64,000 bases of DNA from Cupriavidus pinatubonensis (GTDB lineage: Bacteria > Pseudomonadota > Gammaproteobacteria > Burkholderiales > Burkholderiaceae), in the NCBI RefSeq assembly GCF_019602855.1, contig NZ_CP080769.1:62001-126000 (forward strand). Direction: 5' to 3'. Both the position numbers and the translations under genes were made by a program. Numbering within the stretch: the first letter of the stretch is position 1; every line of letters begins with the position of its first letter. Below are positions 56,465 to 64,000 of this stretch, piece after piece. The notes under the pieces are model-generated. The model saw only the letters and a program-made list of their open reading frames with translations. It was not told the DNA's origin and made no database searches.

Positions 56465-57235
56465 ATGCCGATAAACCTGCACTACGACGATTATCTTGCT
56501 GTCATCACCATCGACAGGCAGGAAAGCCTCAATGCCCTAAGCCTTTCGCTAATACAGGAACTTGGACTGGCGATCGATGAGGTCGCGAGGTCGCCCGCCA
56601 GGGCGCTTGCGCTGGTCGGCGCGGGAAACAAGGCATTCTGTGCGGGCGCCGATGTCGAGGGCCTGCTTGACCGAGATTTCTGGGCCGAGCGCGAAGGGAT
56701 TCGACTAGGACAGGATACCTTCGCAAAGCTTGACCGCCTGCGTGTCCCCTCCATCGCGGTGCTGCACGGCTATGCGCTCGGTGGTGGTCTGGAACTCTCC
56801 ATGTCATGTACTTTCCGGGTGGCGACCACAAGCGGAAAGTTTGGCCTGCCGGAGGTCAGGCTGGGGCTATTGCCTGGATACGGAGGCACGCAGAGACTTC
56901 CGCGGCTGGTCGGAGAGTCGCGTGCGCTGGAGTTGATCATGACAGGCCGAATGATCGATGCGCGCGAGGCCAGGGAAATCGGACTGGTCAATGACGTCGT
57001 GGAAGACGGTGATGCGATTGCCATTGCAAAGGCCTTTGCCGATCGCTTCGTTCGCCATAGCCAATGCGCTTCCCTGCTGGCCCGGACTGCCGTTCAACGT
57101 GCCCTGGACCTGCCGCTGGCGGAGGGGCTGCGTATGGAAGCGGACCTCATTATGCAGGCATTCCAGACCGACGATGCGCACGAGGGGATCCGCGCCTTTC
57201 TTGGCAAACGGTCTGCTTGTTTCACCGATCGGTGA
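56465..57235 (+). CDS. badK: Enoyl-CoA hydratase, probable cyclohex-1-ene-1-carboxyl-CoA hydratase (BadK-like)
   Basis: Of 256 residues with both catalytic glutamates of the crotonase family, in YALGGGLELSMSC and GLPEVRLGLLPGYGGTQRLP. The oxyanion hole is formed by AFCAGADVEG and the GGG segment. In the pathway BadK adds water to cyclohex-1-ene-1-carboxyl-CoA, giving the BadH substrate. The specific assignment rests on its place after badH and badI. It is the last gene of the operon. Confidence 0.78.
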   Translation: MPINLHYDDYLAVITIDRQESLNALSLSLIQELGLAIDEVARSPARALALVGAGNKAFCAGADVEGLLDRDFWAEREGIRLGQDTFAKLDRLRVPSIAVLHGYALGGGLELSMSCTFRVATTSGKFGLPEVRLGLLPGYGGTQRLPRLVGESRALELIMTGRMIDAREAREIGLVNDVVEDGDAIAIAKAFADRFVRHSQCASLLARTAVQRALDLPLAEGLRMEADLIMQAFQTDDAHEGIRAFLGKRSACFTDR

Positions 57236-57414
57236 GCCCTGCCATCCGCTCCACGCGCCACCAAGGCGATTTGGTAGTGGTCAGAGGGGTTTTTCGGAAG
57301 GTAGTCTGGCAGCATGCACAACCCGCCCCTCGATTTCAATAACGATATCCTCCTGTTGGACGTGGCGTCAGGATCGAGTTGTCGAGCTCGACCCTGAGGC
57401 CGGTCTGAAGACCG

Positions 57415-57824
57415 TCATTCGATATTGACCGTGACGCCGAGCCGTGAGGCATCCTCAATTGCCGAGAGCAGTCGATGCCGGCGCAGAGCATACGAGAAGT
57501 CGGGGACCGTGTGCGCACCTGTGGCGAGGTCGTGGCCGATGGCAATGTACTCGTGTATGACGTTCGCCGCCATGCCCGTCCTTAGCGCTTCCGGTATCTA
57601 GCCGGCGCCAATGGGGAAGCCGCAGCGCCGTCCGCGCTCCAGACCGTTGCACCGGACCCAAAGTCCTTCGCTGGGAGATTCACGGTACACGTGGCGATTT
57701 GGTCATCACTTCGTCGAACGGCAACCTGTGCGGCTAGTGCCCAGCCAGGATTGAGCGGGCTGGCGCCGATGATGCCGACGCCGATCGTACCGGGTCGGCG
57801 CGCCTTCGAATCAGGGTTTGTCAT
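57415..57824 (-). pseudogene. Gfo/Idh/MocA-family oxidoreductase with internal deletion
   Basis: From ATG 57824 the frame reads TIGVGIIGASPLNPGWALAA, the NAD-binding start of the family. Another frame further on gives MAANVIHEYIAIGHDLATGA and HRLLSAIEDASRLGVTVNIE ending at TGA 57415, the C-terminus of such enzymes. More than 200 residues between them are lost. The stretch between badK and this relic holds nothing else. Confidence 0.65.
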
Positions 57825-58106
57825 GGGAGGGTCTTGGCTATTCAACGCGTTCTAGGGTAGTCAGTCTAGAAATAGCGCCCATAGTTCTCATCAATTATTT
57901 GCTCGATCGTCTCACTGATTGATCCGAAGCCGGGATCCACATGATCAGCGGCTTTGCAGGCACTGCCGCACGGATGGCCAGCACCGGACTTCCACTTGCC
58001 AGCCTGTTGCTCGTGCTGATAATTGTCTGACTCTACGTTGCGAAACTGGAGCCGTCTCGGATCGTCCAGGAAGGGGCACCCAAGGTATGGGTCTGGCAAG
58101 CTCCGG
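57825..58106. other. Short gene-free stretch
   Basis: About 280 bases. No coding frame is convincing and no strong repeat is seen. Confidence 0.35.
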
Positions 58107-58688
58107 TCAGTCCCCGCGCGCACCATGTTCACGCAGGGACTCCATCCAACGGGTACGTGTCCTCTCGTTGGCAAAGGCGAGCCCATACAGGTTCTCGCGG
58201 ATTGGCTTGATCCCGGCGAAGCTCAGCATGCTTCGCTCGAAGCCGCGAACTCCGTATGCGCCGAAGTACCAGCGATACAGCAGCGCCGGCATTCCCATGG
58301 TTACGACGACGCGTGCCGAGCGGCCGGCGAGCAGTCGTCCGGGGAAACCTTTCTTCTCGTAGTCCATGGCAAAGCCGGGCCGGAAGATGTGTTCGAGAAA
58401 ACCCTTGAACAGCGCCGGCATGGTTCCGTGCCACAGCGGAAACAGAAAGACCCAATGCTCTGCCCAGTGCATGTCCTCCCTTGGCTGCTCCAACGCAGGA
58501 GGCAATGTGCCAGTCTCGAACTCAGCTTGCGTGCGAAGCAGCGGGAAGTCGAGCTTGGCCACCTCGACGCGCCGTACGACGTGTCCCGCCGTGGTCGCGC
58601 CTTGAGCGTAGGCGTCAGCCAGCGCATGCAGCAAGTGATGGCCCGATGGGTCTGGATGCCCCTGGATGATCACGATGCGCTTGGACAT
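58107..58688 (-). CDS. Flavodoxin-fold NAD(P)H dehydrogenase (quinone)
   Basis: About 193 residues. RIVIIQGHPDPSGHHLLHAL is the FMN phosphate-binding start of the flavodoxin_2/KefF-MdaB family, and HWVFLFPLWHGTMPALFKGF is the second flavin loop. Such proteins reduce quinones by two electrons in the cytoplasm. ATG 58688 is the conserved start; a longer frame upstream is ignored. It has no operon partner. Confidence 0.85.
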   Translation of the reverse strand: MSKRIVIIQGHPDPSGHHLLHALADAYAQGATTAGHVVRRVEVAKLDFPLLRTQAEFETGTLPPALEQPREDMHWAEHWVFLFPLWHGTMPALFKGFLEHIFRPGFAMDYEKKGFPGRLLAGRSARVVVTMGMPALLYRWYFGAYGVRGFERSMLSFAGIKPIRENLYGLAFANERTRTRWMESLREHGARGD

Positions 58689-59711
58689 GCTGCGGGGAAG
58701 CTGTTGGGGAGACTGGCGGTACAAGGCACTAAGGAAATATGCCCCAGACAGGTGATGATATGACAGAAGCATTGGCACGCGGAGTGATACGTCTGGCCGG
58801 CATAATTTCATTGCCGCCGATTGGAGTGTAGGCGCTAGGGCTCCTCGGCGTAGGCCCCAGGCTGGCTGAAGGCCAAATTTTCACCTCCGCGGCCGGCCTT
58901 CTTCTTTGGCTTTCCAGCGAAATTGCCTGGCACTCTGGTGAGAAGTGATGTCGGTCCAGGCGTCAAAACCAACAGCGGTTTGTCCAAGGCGCATGGGGCT
59001 ATGCTACCCCTTGAGGCGACGAAGGCAAGTAGGCCTTCGATGCGATGCGCGAGTGACCGGTAACTGGCGAAAAGGCGACAAGCTAATGGCAGCCTCGCGC
59101 CCGAGGTGAGTGACGCATCATGGCCGGCTTCAGCCCTCGCCACCATCGAAGGGCATCAAGTCGGCTGTGCGGTGGACCTTCGAACTCCATGAAACGAGAT
59201 GCGTTCCCGCAATGCCTTAGCGATTGGGGATCCAGATTTGCAACCTGCTCACCATTGCGCAGTGCGAAACGTATCGCTCCCACTGGCAGGTGATCGAGCG
59301 AATCGCACCAGCGACGGTTACGGGGCAACATAGCGTGCCGGGCGGGGATTGGTTGCCAGCACGAAGTTGAGGGCAACGGCACCGAGGATGGAGAGAGCCC
59401 CGCGCGGCCACGGGCGCCCTCTGCTGACCCATTCCGGGCATTTGGCTGAATCACGGCGAGCGACCTTGACGGCCAAGGAGGCGCCACCTGAGCGTCCGGA
59501 ACTGTCATCCAGCCGAGATGGCGGCCCAGGGAAGCGGGTAGCAACGAAGCGTGGCTTGATATCCAGCATTATCCGCCGAGTTGACCCAGGTCAACCGCGC
59601 TTTCCGGATGGCGCCTAGATTGACACCAAAGAGGTCAGAGTTCCCTTTCATAACGACCCCATTAGGGGTGGTACTGCGCAGGAGTGTTCCACGCTTCCAC
59701 GGAGAACAAGA
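58689..59711. other. Gene-free stretch
   Basis: About 1 kb. Open frames on both strands have no recognisable similarity and poor start signals. Nothing specific is seen, apart from a purine-rich leader just before the next relic. Confidence 0.35.
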
Positions 59712-60605
59712 ATGAAAACGCCTTTCAAGATTGCCTATGCCCCTCATCGCGGGCGGGCTATCGGTCGCTGCGGCAGGTGTTCATGCCGAGACACTGGAAA
59801 AGGTTGCTGCGACGGGCAGGATTACCGTCGCTTATCGTGAGGCGGCGGTTCCCTTTAGTTATCTGCTTGGCCCGCATAAAGCCGTTGGATTTTCAGTCGA
59901 CCTGACGGAAGCCATCGTTGACGATGTGCGAAGCCGGCTGAAGCAGCCTGGCCTCAAGTCGAATACATCCCAGTGACCGGGCAGAATCGTATTCCGTTGC
60001 TGGTCAACGGTACCTATGATTTGGAGTGTGGTTCGACCACCAATACCAGCATGCGTGGCAAGGAGGTGGCATTCTCGATCAATTTTTTCTACGCGGGAAC
60101 TCGTCTGCTGACCAAACGCGATTCTGGTATTAATGGCTACGCTGATCTGGCGAAGAAGACGGTAGCCAGCACCGCCGGCAGCACGAACGAGAAGGTAGTG
60201 AGAAAGCACGGCGCTGACAACAATATCGACGTCCAGATGATTTCCGGCAAGGACTATGCAGACGCCATGCAACTCGTGGAAAACGATCGCGCGTCAGCGC
60301 TTGCCTTGGATGACGTTCTGCTATTCGGCTTGCGTGCCAATTCAAGGAACCCTTCTTCGCTTGAGATCGTGGGCGATACGCTTCAGGTGGAACCATATGC
60401 TTGCATGGTCCGTAAAGACGATGCGGAGTTCAAGAAGCTGGTGGATGGGACCATAACGCGACTGATGAAATCGGGAGAATTTACACGGCTCTATAAGAAA
60501 TGGTTTGAATCTCCGATCCCACCTGCCGGAGTGAATCTGAATATGCCGATGAGCGAGCCGTTGCGAGCAAACATCAAGACACGTAGCGATAAACCGGCGC
60601 AGTGA
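59712..60605 (+). pseudogene. Polar amino acid ABC transporter substrate-binding protein (GltI-like), two frameshifts
   Basis: The start MKTPFKIA and the next frame PLIAGGLSVAAAGVHAETLE together form a signal peptide, so a base is changed near 59735. TGRITVAYREAAVPFSYLLG and KAVGFSVDLTEAIVDDVRSR follow, then a second shift near 59955 leads to RIPLLVNGTYDLECGSTTNT and the rest of a glutamate/aspartate-type binding protein through FTRLYKKWFESPIPP. Length and order are complete, so decay is recent. No permease genes follow. Confidence 0.75.
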
Positions 60606-60806
60606 TATTTCTGCATGATTTCGAGATGGCCCTAACGACCGCCAGCGGAATAACTGGCCCGCATGCGGGGATTCCAACAGCGACCGGCAGTCCTCGGCGT
60701 TCTGCCGATTCCTCGGCATAACCCGGAGCGTCGGTCAGTCAGGGCCACTGGCGTGGTGTCACTGCGGGAATTTTGCCCGCTCCTACGCGTCTGTGAGCAA
60801 GCATGG

Positions 60807-61271
60807 TCAAGGTCTATGCAACCTTTGCAGAAAAGCGTTTGCAAGCCATGTCGCCGGGAAACGTATCAATGGCAATTGGCGCCAAAGCGTGGCGGCGTCC
60901 CAGAAATCCTGATGACTTGTGACCAAGCCATCCTGGTCAAAAGACAAATGGGTGCAGCCCGGAACATCGAAGGCATGCTGGCGCACTCTCCCCATGAATG
61001 TCCATGCAACAAAGGCTTGTGCACCGCTGCCTATCTTCGTGTGAAATGCAAAACGAGGTGTCTCGACGGTCTCGAACATATGCTCGAAGACGGTACGGAT
61101 GGCCGCGATGCCGCAGACTTCGTTGAACGGATCACAGAAGCGCGCCTGGCTCGCGTAATACAGGTCCAGACGTTCCAGCGACGAAGGCGACAGCGCGCCA
61201 TACCATGCCAGTAGCGCGGGAAGGGTGCGCGGCGCATGGGCAAATTGATTGTGTGGCATGTCGGTCATCAT
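60807..61271 (-). CDS. NTF2-like (SnoaL-type) protein
   Basis: Of 154 residues. The pattern LERLDLYYASQARFCDPFNE with FEHMFETVETPRFAFH and FVAWTFMGRVRQ fits the cone-shaped NTF2-like fold. ATG 61271 overlaps the stop of the SDR gene as ATGA. It is the last gene of the right-end operon. Homologues accompany DUF3833 and SDR genes in many proteobacteria; the function is unknown. Confidence 0.75.
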   Translation of the reverse strand: MMTDMPHNQFAHAPRTLPALLAWYGALSPSSLERLDLYYASQARFCDPFNEVCGIAAIRTVFEHMFETVETPRFAFHTKIGSGAQAFVAWTFMGRVRQHAFDVPGCTHLSFDQDGLVTSHQDFWDAATLWRQLPLIRFPATWLANAFLQRLHRP

Positions 61272-62062
61272 GATTCATGGTGGCGGGTCAATCGCTGTAG
61301 CAGCCCCAGGCTGACGCGGTACGGCAGTAGGCTGATCAGACGAACTAGACGCGTAAAGCGTTGTGGGAACGCGATCTCGAAGCGACCGCGTTCCAGTCCG
61401 GCGACAATTGCTTCCGCGGCACCCTCCGGCGTCATGAGCGCCGGCATTCGGAAGTCGTTGCGCGCCGTCAGACGAGACTTGACGAAGCCGGGATTGATCA
61501 GGTAGACCCCCAGTCCGTGCGCATGGAGCTCGGCGTACAACAGTTCCGCAAGGTTGATGAGGGCTGCCTTGGATGGGCCATATAGCGTGGCGCTGGGTAA
61601 CCCGACGTACCCGGCGACGCTTGCCACAATGGCCAGTCCGCCCGATCGCCGCGAAAGCATCCGTGGCAGGACGGCACTTAGACCGTAATAGACACCACAG
61701 ACGTTGGTCTCCAGCGTGTCGTGCGCTTCCCGCGCGTCCAGTTGCCAGGGGCGAAGCGGACGGTAGTCGGCCGCGCAAAATACAACCAGATCCACGCCTT
61801 CCCACGCTTCGCACAACGCGTCGTGAGTCGCCTTCCAGTCGTCCGGCCTGCGCACATCCATGGTGAGCACGACGCCTTTGGGATGGCTTTCGATCACCGC
61901 CAGCAGGGCATCGGTTCGTCGGCCCGAAACCGCGACCCATGCCCCCTTTGCAAGCAATGCTTTGGCGAGTGCTGCGCCTATTCCGCTTGACGCGCCGACC
62001 AGCCAGACGCGCTTGCCATGCCAGTCGCGCAGCCGAGGGTTGAGGTGCAGACCGAAAGCCAT
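61268..62062 (-). CDS. Short-chain dehydrogenase/reductase
   Basis: About 264 residues. The cofactor loop is VGASSGIGAALAKALLAKGA, the catalytic serine lies in VASVAGYVG and the Y-x3-K in LYGPSKAALIN. The C-terminal part has a hydrophobic stretch that may touch the membrane. ATG 62062 is chosen, 10 bases after the DUF3833 gene. The lipid-linked operon context suggests a lipid-derived substrate, by inference only. Confidence 0.85.
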   Translation of the reverse strand: MAFGLHLNPRLRDWHGKRVWLVGASSGIGAALAKALLAKGAWVAVSGRRTDALLAVIESHPKGVVLTMDVRRPDDWKATHDALCEAWEGVDLVVFCAADYRPLRPWQLDAREAHDTLETNVCGVYYGLSAVLPRMLSRRSGGLAIVASVAGYVGLPSATLYGPSKAALINLAELLYAELHAHGLGVYLINPGFVKSRLTARNDFRMPALMTPEGAAEAIVAGLERGRFEIAFPQRFTRLVRLISLLPYRVSLGLLQRLTRHHES

Positions 62063-62072
62063 GTCCGGATTC

Positions 62073-62609
62073 CTATGGAGCCGGGCGGCGAAAAACAATT
62101 GTCACCTGCCCAACTTCAAAGCCGAACTTCGTGACGCGGGCGCGGTTGATCATCGTCTGCGGATCGATAAGCACCATCATGTCGTCGAACTGCACGTCGT
62201 ACAGCTTTCCATCGACGGGCAGTTGCATGGTATAGCGCCAGCGCAGAACATTGCCTGCGGCCTCTCCCATGGCTGCACCAACGATATCAGGCGCCTCGCC
62301 TCGCCACGTGCCGTCGGGCTGGCGATCAAGGGTCCATGTCCGTTCCTGTGTCGTGCCATCGCTGTAGCGGAATGCTTCGTGCAGGACGAACTGCTGCTGT
62401 GACATGCGCCCGTCAAGGGCTACATGGAACCGTTTGACGACTTCGCCATTGCGCTTTTGGAACATTCCCCATGCTTCCGTCTTGCCGCCAAAAAACTGAG
62501 TGACCTCCAGCACTGGGCGCTCACGGGCGTACCGGCTCACATCGGGTGCACTGCATGCCGTGCCAAAGCTTGTAGCGATGCCAAGAACCAAGGCGTTCAG
62601 GGCTCTCAT
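62073..62609 (-). CDS. DUF3833 lipoprotein
   Basis: About 178 residues. MRALNALVLGIATSFGTACS is a lipoprotein signal with cysteine 19 as the lipidation site. The mature part has LEVTQFFGGKTEAWGMFQKR, GTTQERTWTLDRQPDGTWRG and RWRYTMQLPVDGKLYDVQFD, typical of DUF3833. GGAGG lies before ATG 62609, which overlaps the MFS stop as ATGA. The family is known from operons with cyclopropane-fatty-acid-synthase-like genes; its function is unknown. Confidence 0.82.
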   Translation of the reverse strand: MRALNALVLGIATSFGTACSAPDVSRYARERPVLEVTQFFGGKTEAWGMFQKRNGEVVKRFHVALDGRMSQQQFVLHEAFRYSDGTTQERTWTLDRQPDGTWRGEAPDIVGAAMGEAAGNVLRWRYTMQLPVDGKLYDVQFDDMMVLIDPQTMINRARVTKFGFEVGQVTIVFRRPAP

Positions 62610-63901
62610 TGAAGTTCCTCCGATACGAGGCGTGACGGCATTTGCAATGTGGAAAGCGCACCCAACTTGAGCAGGCAGGGAAGGCCTGCGTAGGTGAAGG
62701 CGAGTGCCATGCCGGGGATACCCGTCGCGGGAAAGCCTGGCACATAGCCAAGCCAGGCGAGGCCGGGCAGGGTCAGTGCCGAGATAGCCAGACATAGCTT
62801 GCCTGTCAGCGTCCAGATACCGAAGCAGGCGCCGGCCCCCTCGCCGTCGGGTAGGCACTGCGCGAGAATGACAGGCGGTATCGCAAGATCGGCCCCCAGC
62901 GCAAAGCCACAGGCGACACATATCACCAGGAATGGCACCACATCTCCCCGACCCAGTGTGGCCGCCCACACGAACGCCGCGATGGCGACCCATATTGCTG
63001 CACGCCACGCCCGTTGAGGGCCAATCCGTCTTGAAATCCCCACCCAGACTGGAAGCCCCAGTGCGGCAGCTGAAAAATATATCGCGAGACTGGGTGTGAC
63101 CCATCGAGGTATCCCCAGCCGATCTTCAATGAAAAAGACGGCGAGGGTAGCCGGTATTGCGACAGACAATCCATTCAGGAAATAGGGCACCAGAAGCATG
63201 CGGAACGAAGGGTTGCGCAGCACGGTCCTCGCTACGCTAACGATGAAGGGGCGGAGACCGCGGTGGCCCGATCGGCCGGTCCGACCGGGTGGCATCCTTT
63301 GCCAGGGAGGGGCGAAGCGCAGCAACCAGACTGCGCCGATCAGCAGAATGGCAAAGAGTGCGATGAACGGAATCATGGCGTTCCGCGGCGCCAGGTCGTC
63401 ACGTTCCATCAGCCAGGCGGGTCCCGCACTGGCAATAAGGACACCGAGAACGCCCGCACCCTCTCGCCACGCGGCTGCACGCGTCAACGCGTCGCAATTG
63501 AGCCCCAGGCTCGCGCCCCACGCGAGGTAAGCGACATTCATAAAGCTGTGTGCGGCGTAGACAAGGACCAGGGCGGCGGCGAACCAGGCCGTCAATGCCC
63601 ATCCTGAGACCGGCGGCATCCATAAGGCCGCAAACGCTGCGATGAGGCAGAGGGAAGTCGCCCACAGCGCAGGGTGCAGGCGACGGCTACCCGCCAGCGC
63701 ATCTGCCCAGCGCCCGAGCCATGGATCTTGCACGGTATCGACAAGGCGGGTGAGCATCAGGACGAGTCCCGCCGTGGACAACGGCATGCCCAGGCGCGAG
63801 GTGTAATAGGCCGGGGCCAGGACATAGATGGGCAGCGCGACCATGGCAAGCGGCAGGCCAAGGGCGCCGTAAGCGATGAGCGAAGCCGGGCGTATGTTCA
63901 T
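62606..63901 (-). CDS. MFS (sugar:cation symporter-like) transporter
   Basis: About 431 residues with some 12 membrane segments. The N-terminus (SLIAYGALGLPLAMVALPIY) and RLVDTVQDPWLGRWADALAG recall the GPH/MelB branch, whose D-P-x2-G-x2-D motif lies in this loop. ATG 63901 overlaps the stop of the upstream gene as ATGA. It is the second visible gene of the operon. The substrate is unknown. Confidence 0.85.
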   Translation of the reverse strand: MNIRPASLIAYGALGLPLAMVALPIYVLAPAYYTSRLGMPLSTAGLVLMLTRLVDTVQDPWLGRWADALAGSRRLHPALWATSLCLIAAFAALWMPPVSGWALTAWFAAALVLVYAAHSFMNVAYLAWGASLGLNCDALTRAAAWREGAGVLGVLIASAGPAWLMERDDLAPRNAMIPFIALFAILLIGAVWLLRFAPPWQRMPPGRTGRSGHRGLRPFIVSVARTVLRNPSFRMLLVPYFLNGLSVAIPATLAVFFIEDRLGIPRWVTPSLAIYFSAAALGLPVWVGISRRIGPQRAWRAAIWVAIAAFVWAATLGRGDVVPFLVICVACGFALGADLAIPPVILAQCLPDGEGAGACFGIWTLTGKLCLAISALTLPGLAWLGYVPGFPATGIPGMALAFTYAGLPCLLKLGALSTLQMPSRLVSEELQ

Positions 63902-64000
63902 CGTGCCGGTCCCAGGAGCTTCTGACGCAATGCCGGATCCCGCGTCGATGGGCCAAGCCATATGGCAAAGAACGCGTGGGCCAGGACCGGATCGTCGAGC
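63898..64000 (-). CDS. Chalcone-isomerase-like protein, C-terminal fragment (cut by window edge)
   Basis: The last 34 codons read LDDPVLAHAFFAIWLGPSTR and end DPALRQKLLGPAR. The AFFAIWL-x-P block is characteristic of the end of bacterial chalcone-isomerase-like proteins, periplasmic proteins of unknown function. The stop overlaps the MFS start. The rest lies beyond the window. Confidence 0.55.
   Translation of the reverse strand, partial: LDDPVLAHAFFAIWLGPSTRDPALRQKLLGPAR

Overview
The window looks like part of a megaplasmid or second chromosome of a Cupriavidus/Ralstonia-type member of the Burkholderiaceae. Reasons: GC-rich coding sequence, a Rep_3-type initiator with iterons next to a probable parA, remnants of R64-type thin-pilus genes, dense LysR/AraC/MarR-regulated catabolic genes, and many lone regulators. 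The genus is an inference.

Region 1 (1 to about 20.8 kb) is a plasmid backbone, mostly in ruins. Its core appears intact: the 5' end of a probable parA (minus strand, cut by the window edge), an origin with 15 iterons and a perfect DnaA box (323-1260), and a full-length initiator gene (1308-2714). Around it lie broken genes: a winged-helix protein, an unknown gene, rdgC, a large-polyvalent-protein remnant with an HExxH motif, thin-pilus genes (3' end of pilN, a pilO/pilP fusion, and pilQ with a stop codon and an internal deletion), the 3' part of an OLD-family nuclease joined in frame to pilQ, and a frameshifted UvrD-like helicase. The last two together resemble a Gabija defence pair. Two paralogous recombinase-like genes are present, one truncated and one with an in-frame stop. 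Several repeat families that I do not recognise fill the gaps. A metallophosphoesterase and a hipBA toxin-antitoxin pair are intact.

Region 2 (20.9-50.8 kb) is accessory chromosomal-type DNA: small modules of one regulator plus one to three enzymes. These include LysR with quinone oxidoreductase (twice), MocR with SDR, HD, cupin and AhpD-like genes, LysR with deacylase, MFS and RidA genes, LysR with a metallo-beta-lactamase-fold hydrolase, and AraC with an AhpD-like gene. Between them lie pseudogenes (LysR twice, AraC, LysE, dehydratase, cytochrome c, IS30 twice).

Region 3 (50.3-57.2 kb) is a complete-looking operon with a divergent MarR regulator: an FadH-like flavoenzyme, an acyl-CoA ligase, and relatives of BadH, BadI and BadK. 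In order these would activate an alicyclic acid, hydrate it, oxidise it and open the ring. The usual acyl-CoA dehydrogenase is absent and the flavoenzyme stands in the cluster.

Region 4 (57.4-64 kb) holds decayed Gfo/Idh and amino-acid-binding-protein genes, a flavodoxin-fold reductase, and a tightly overlapping minus-strand operon (chalcone-isomerase-like, MFS, DUF3833 lipoprotein, SDR, NTF2-like) that runs off the right edge. No tRNA, rRNA or CRISPR array was recognised.
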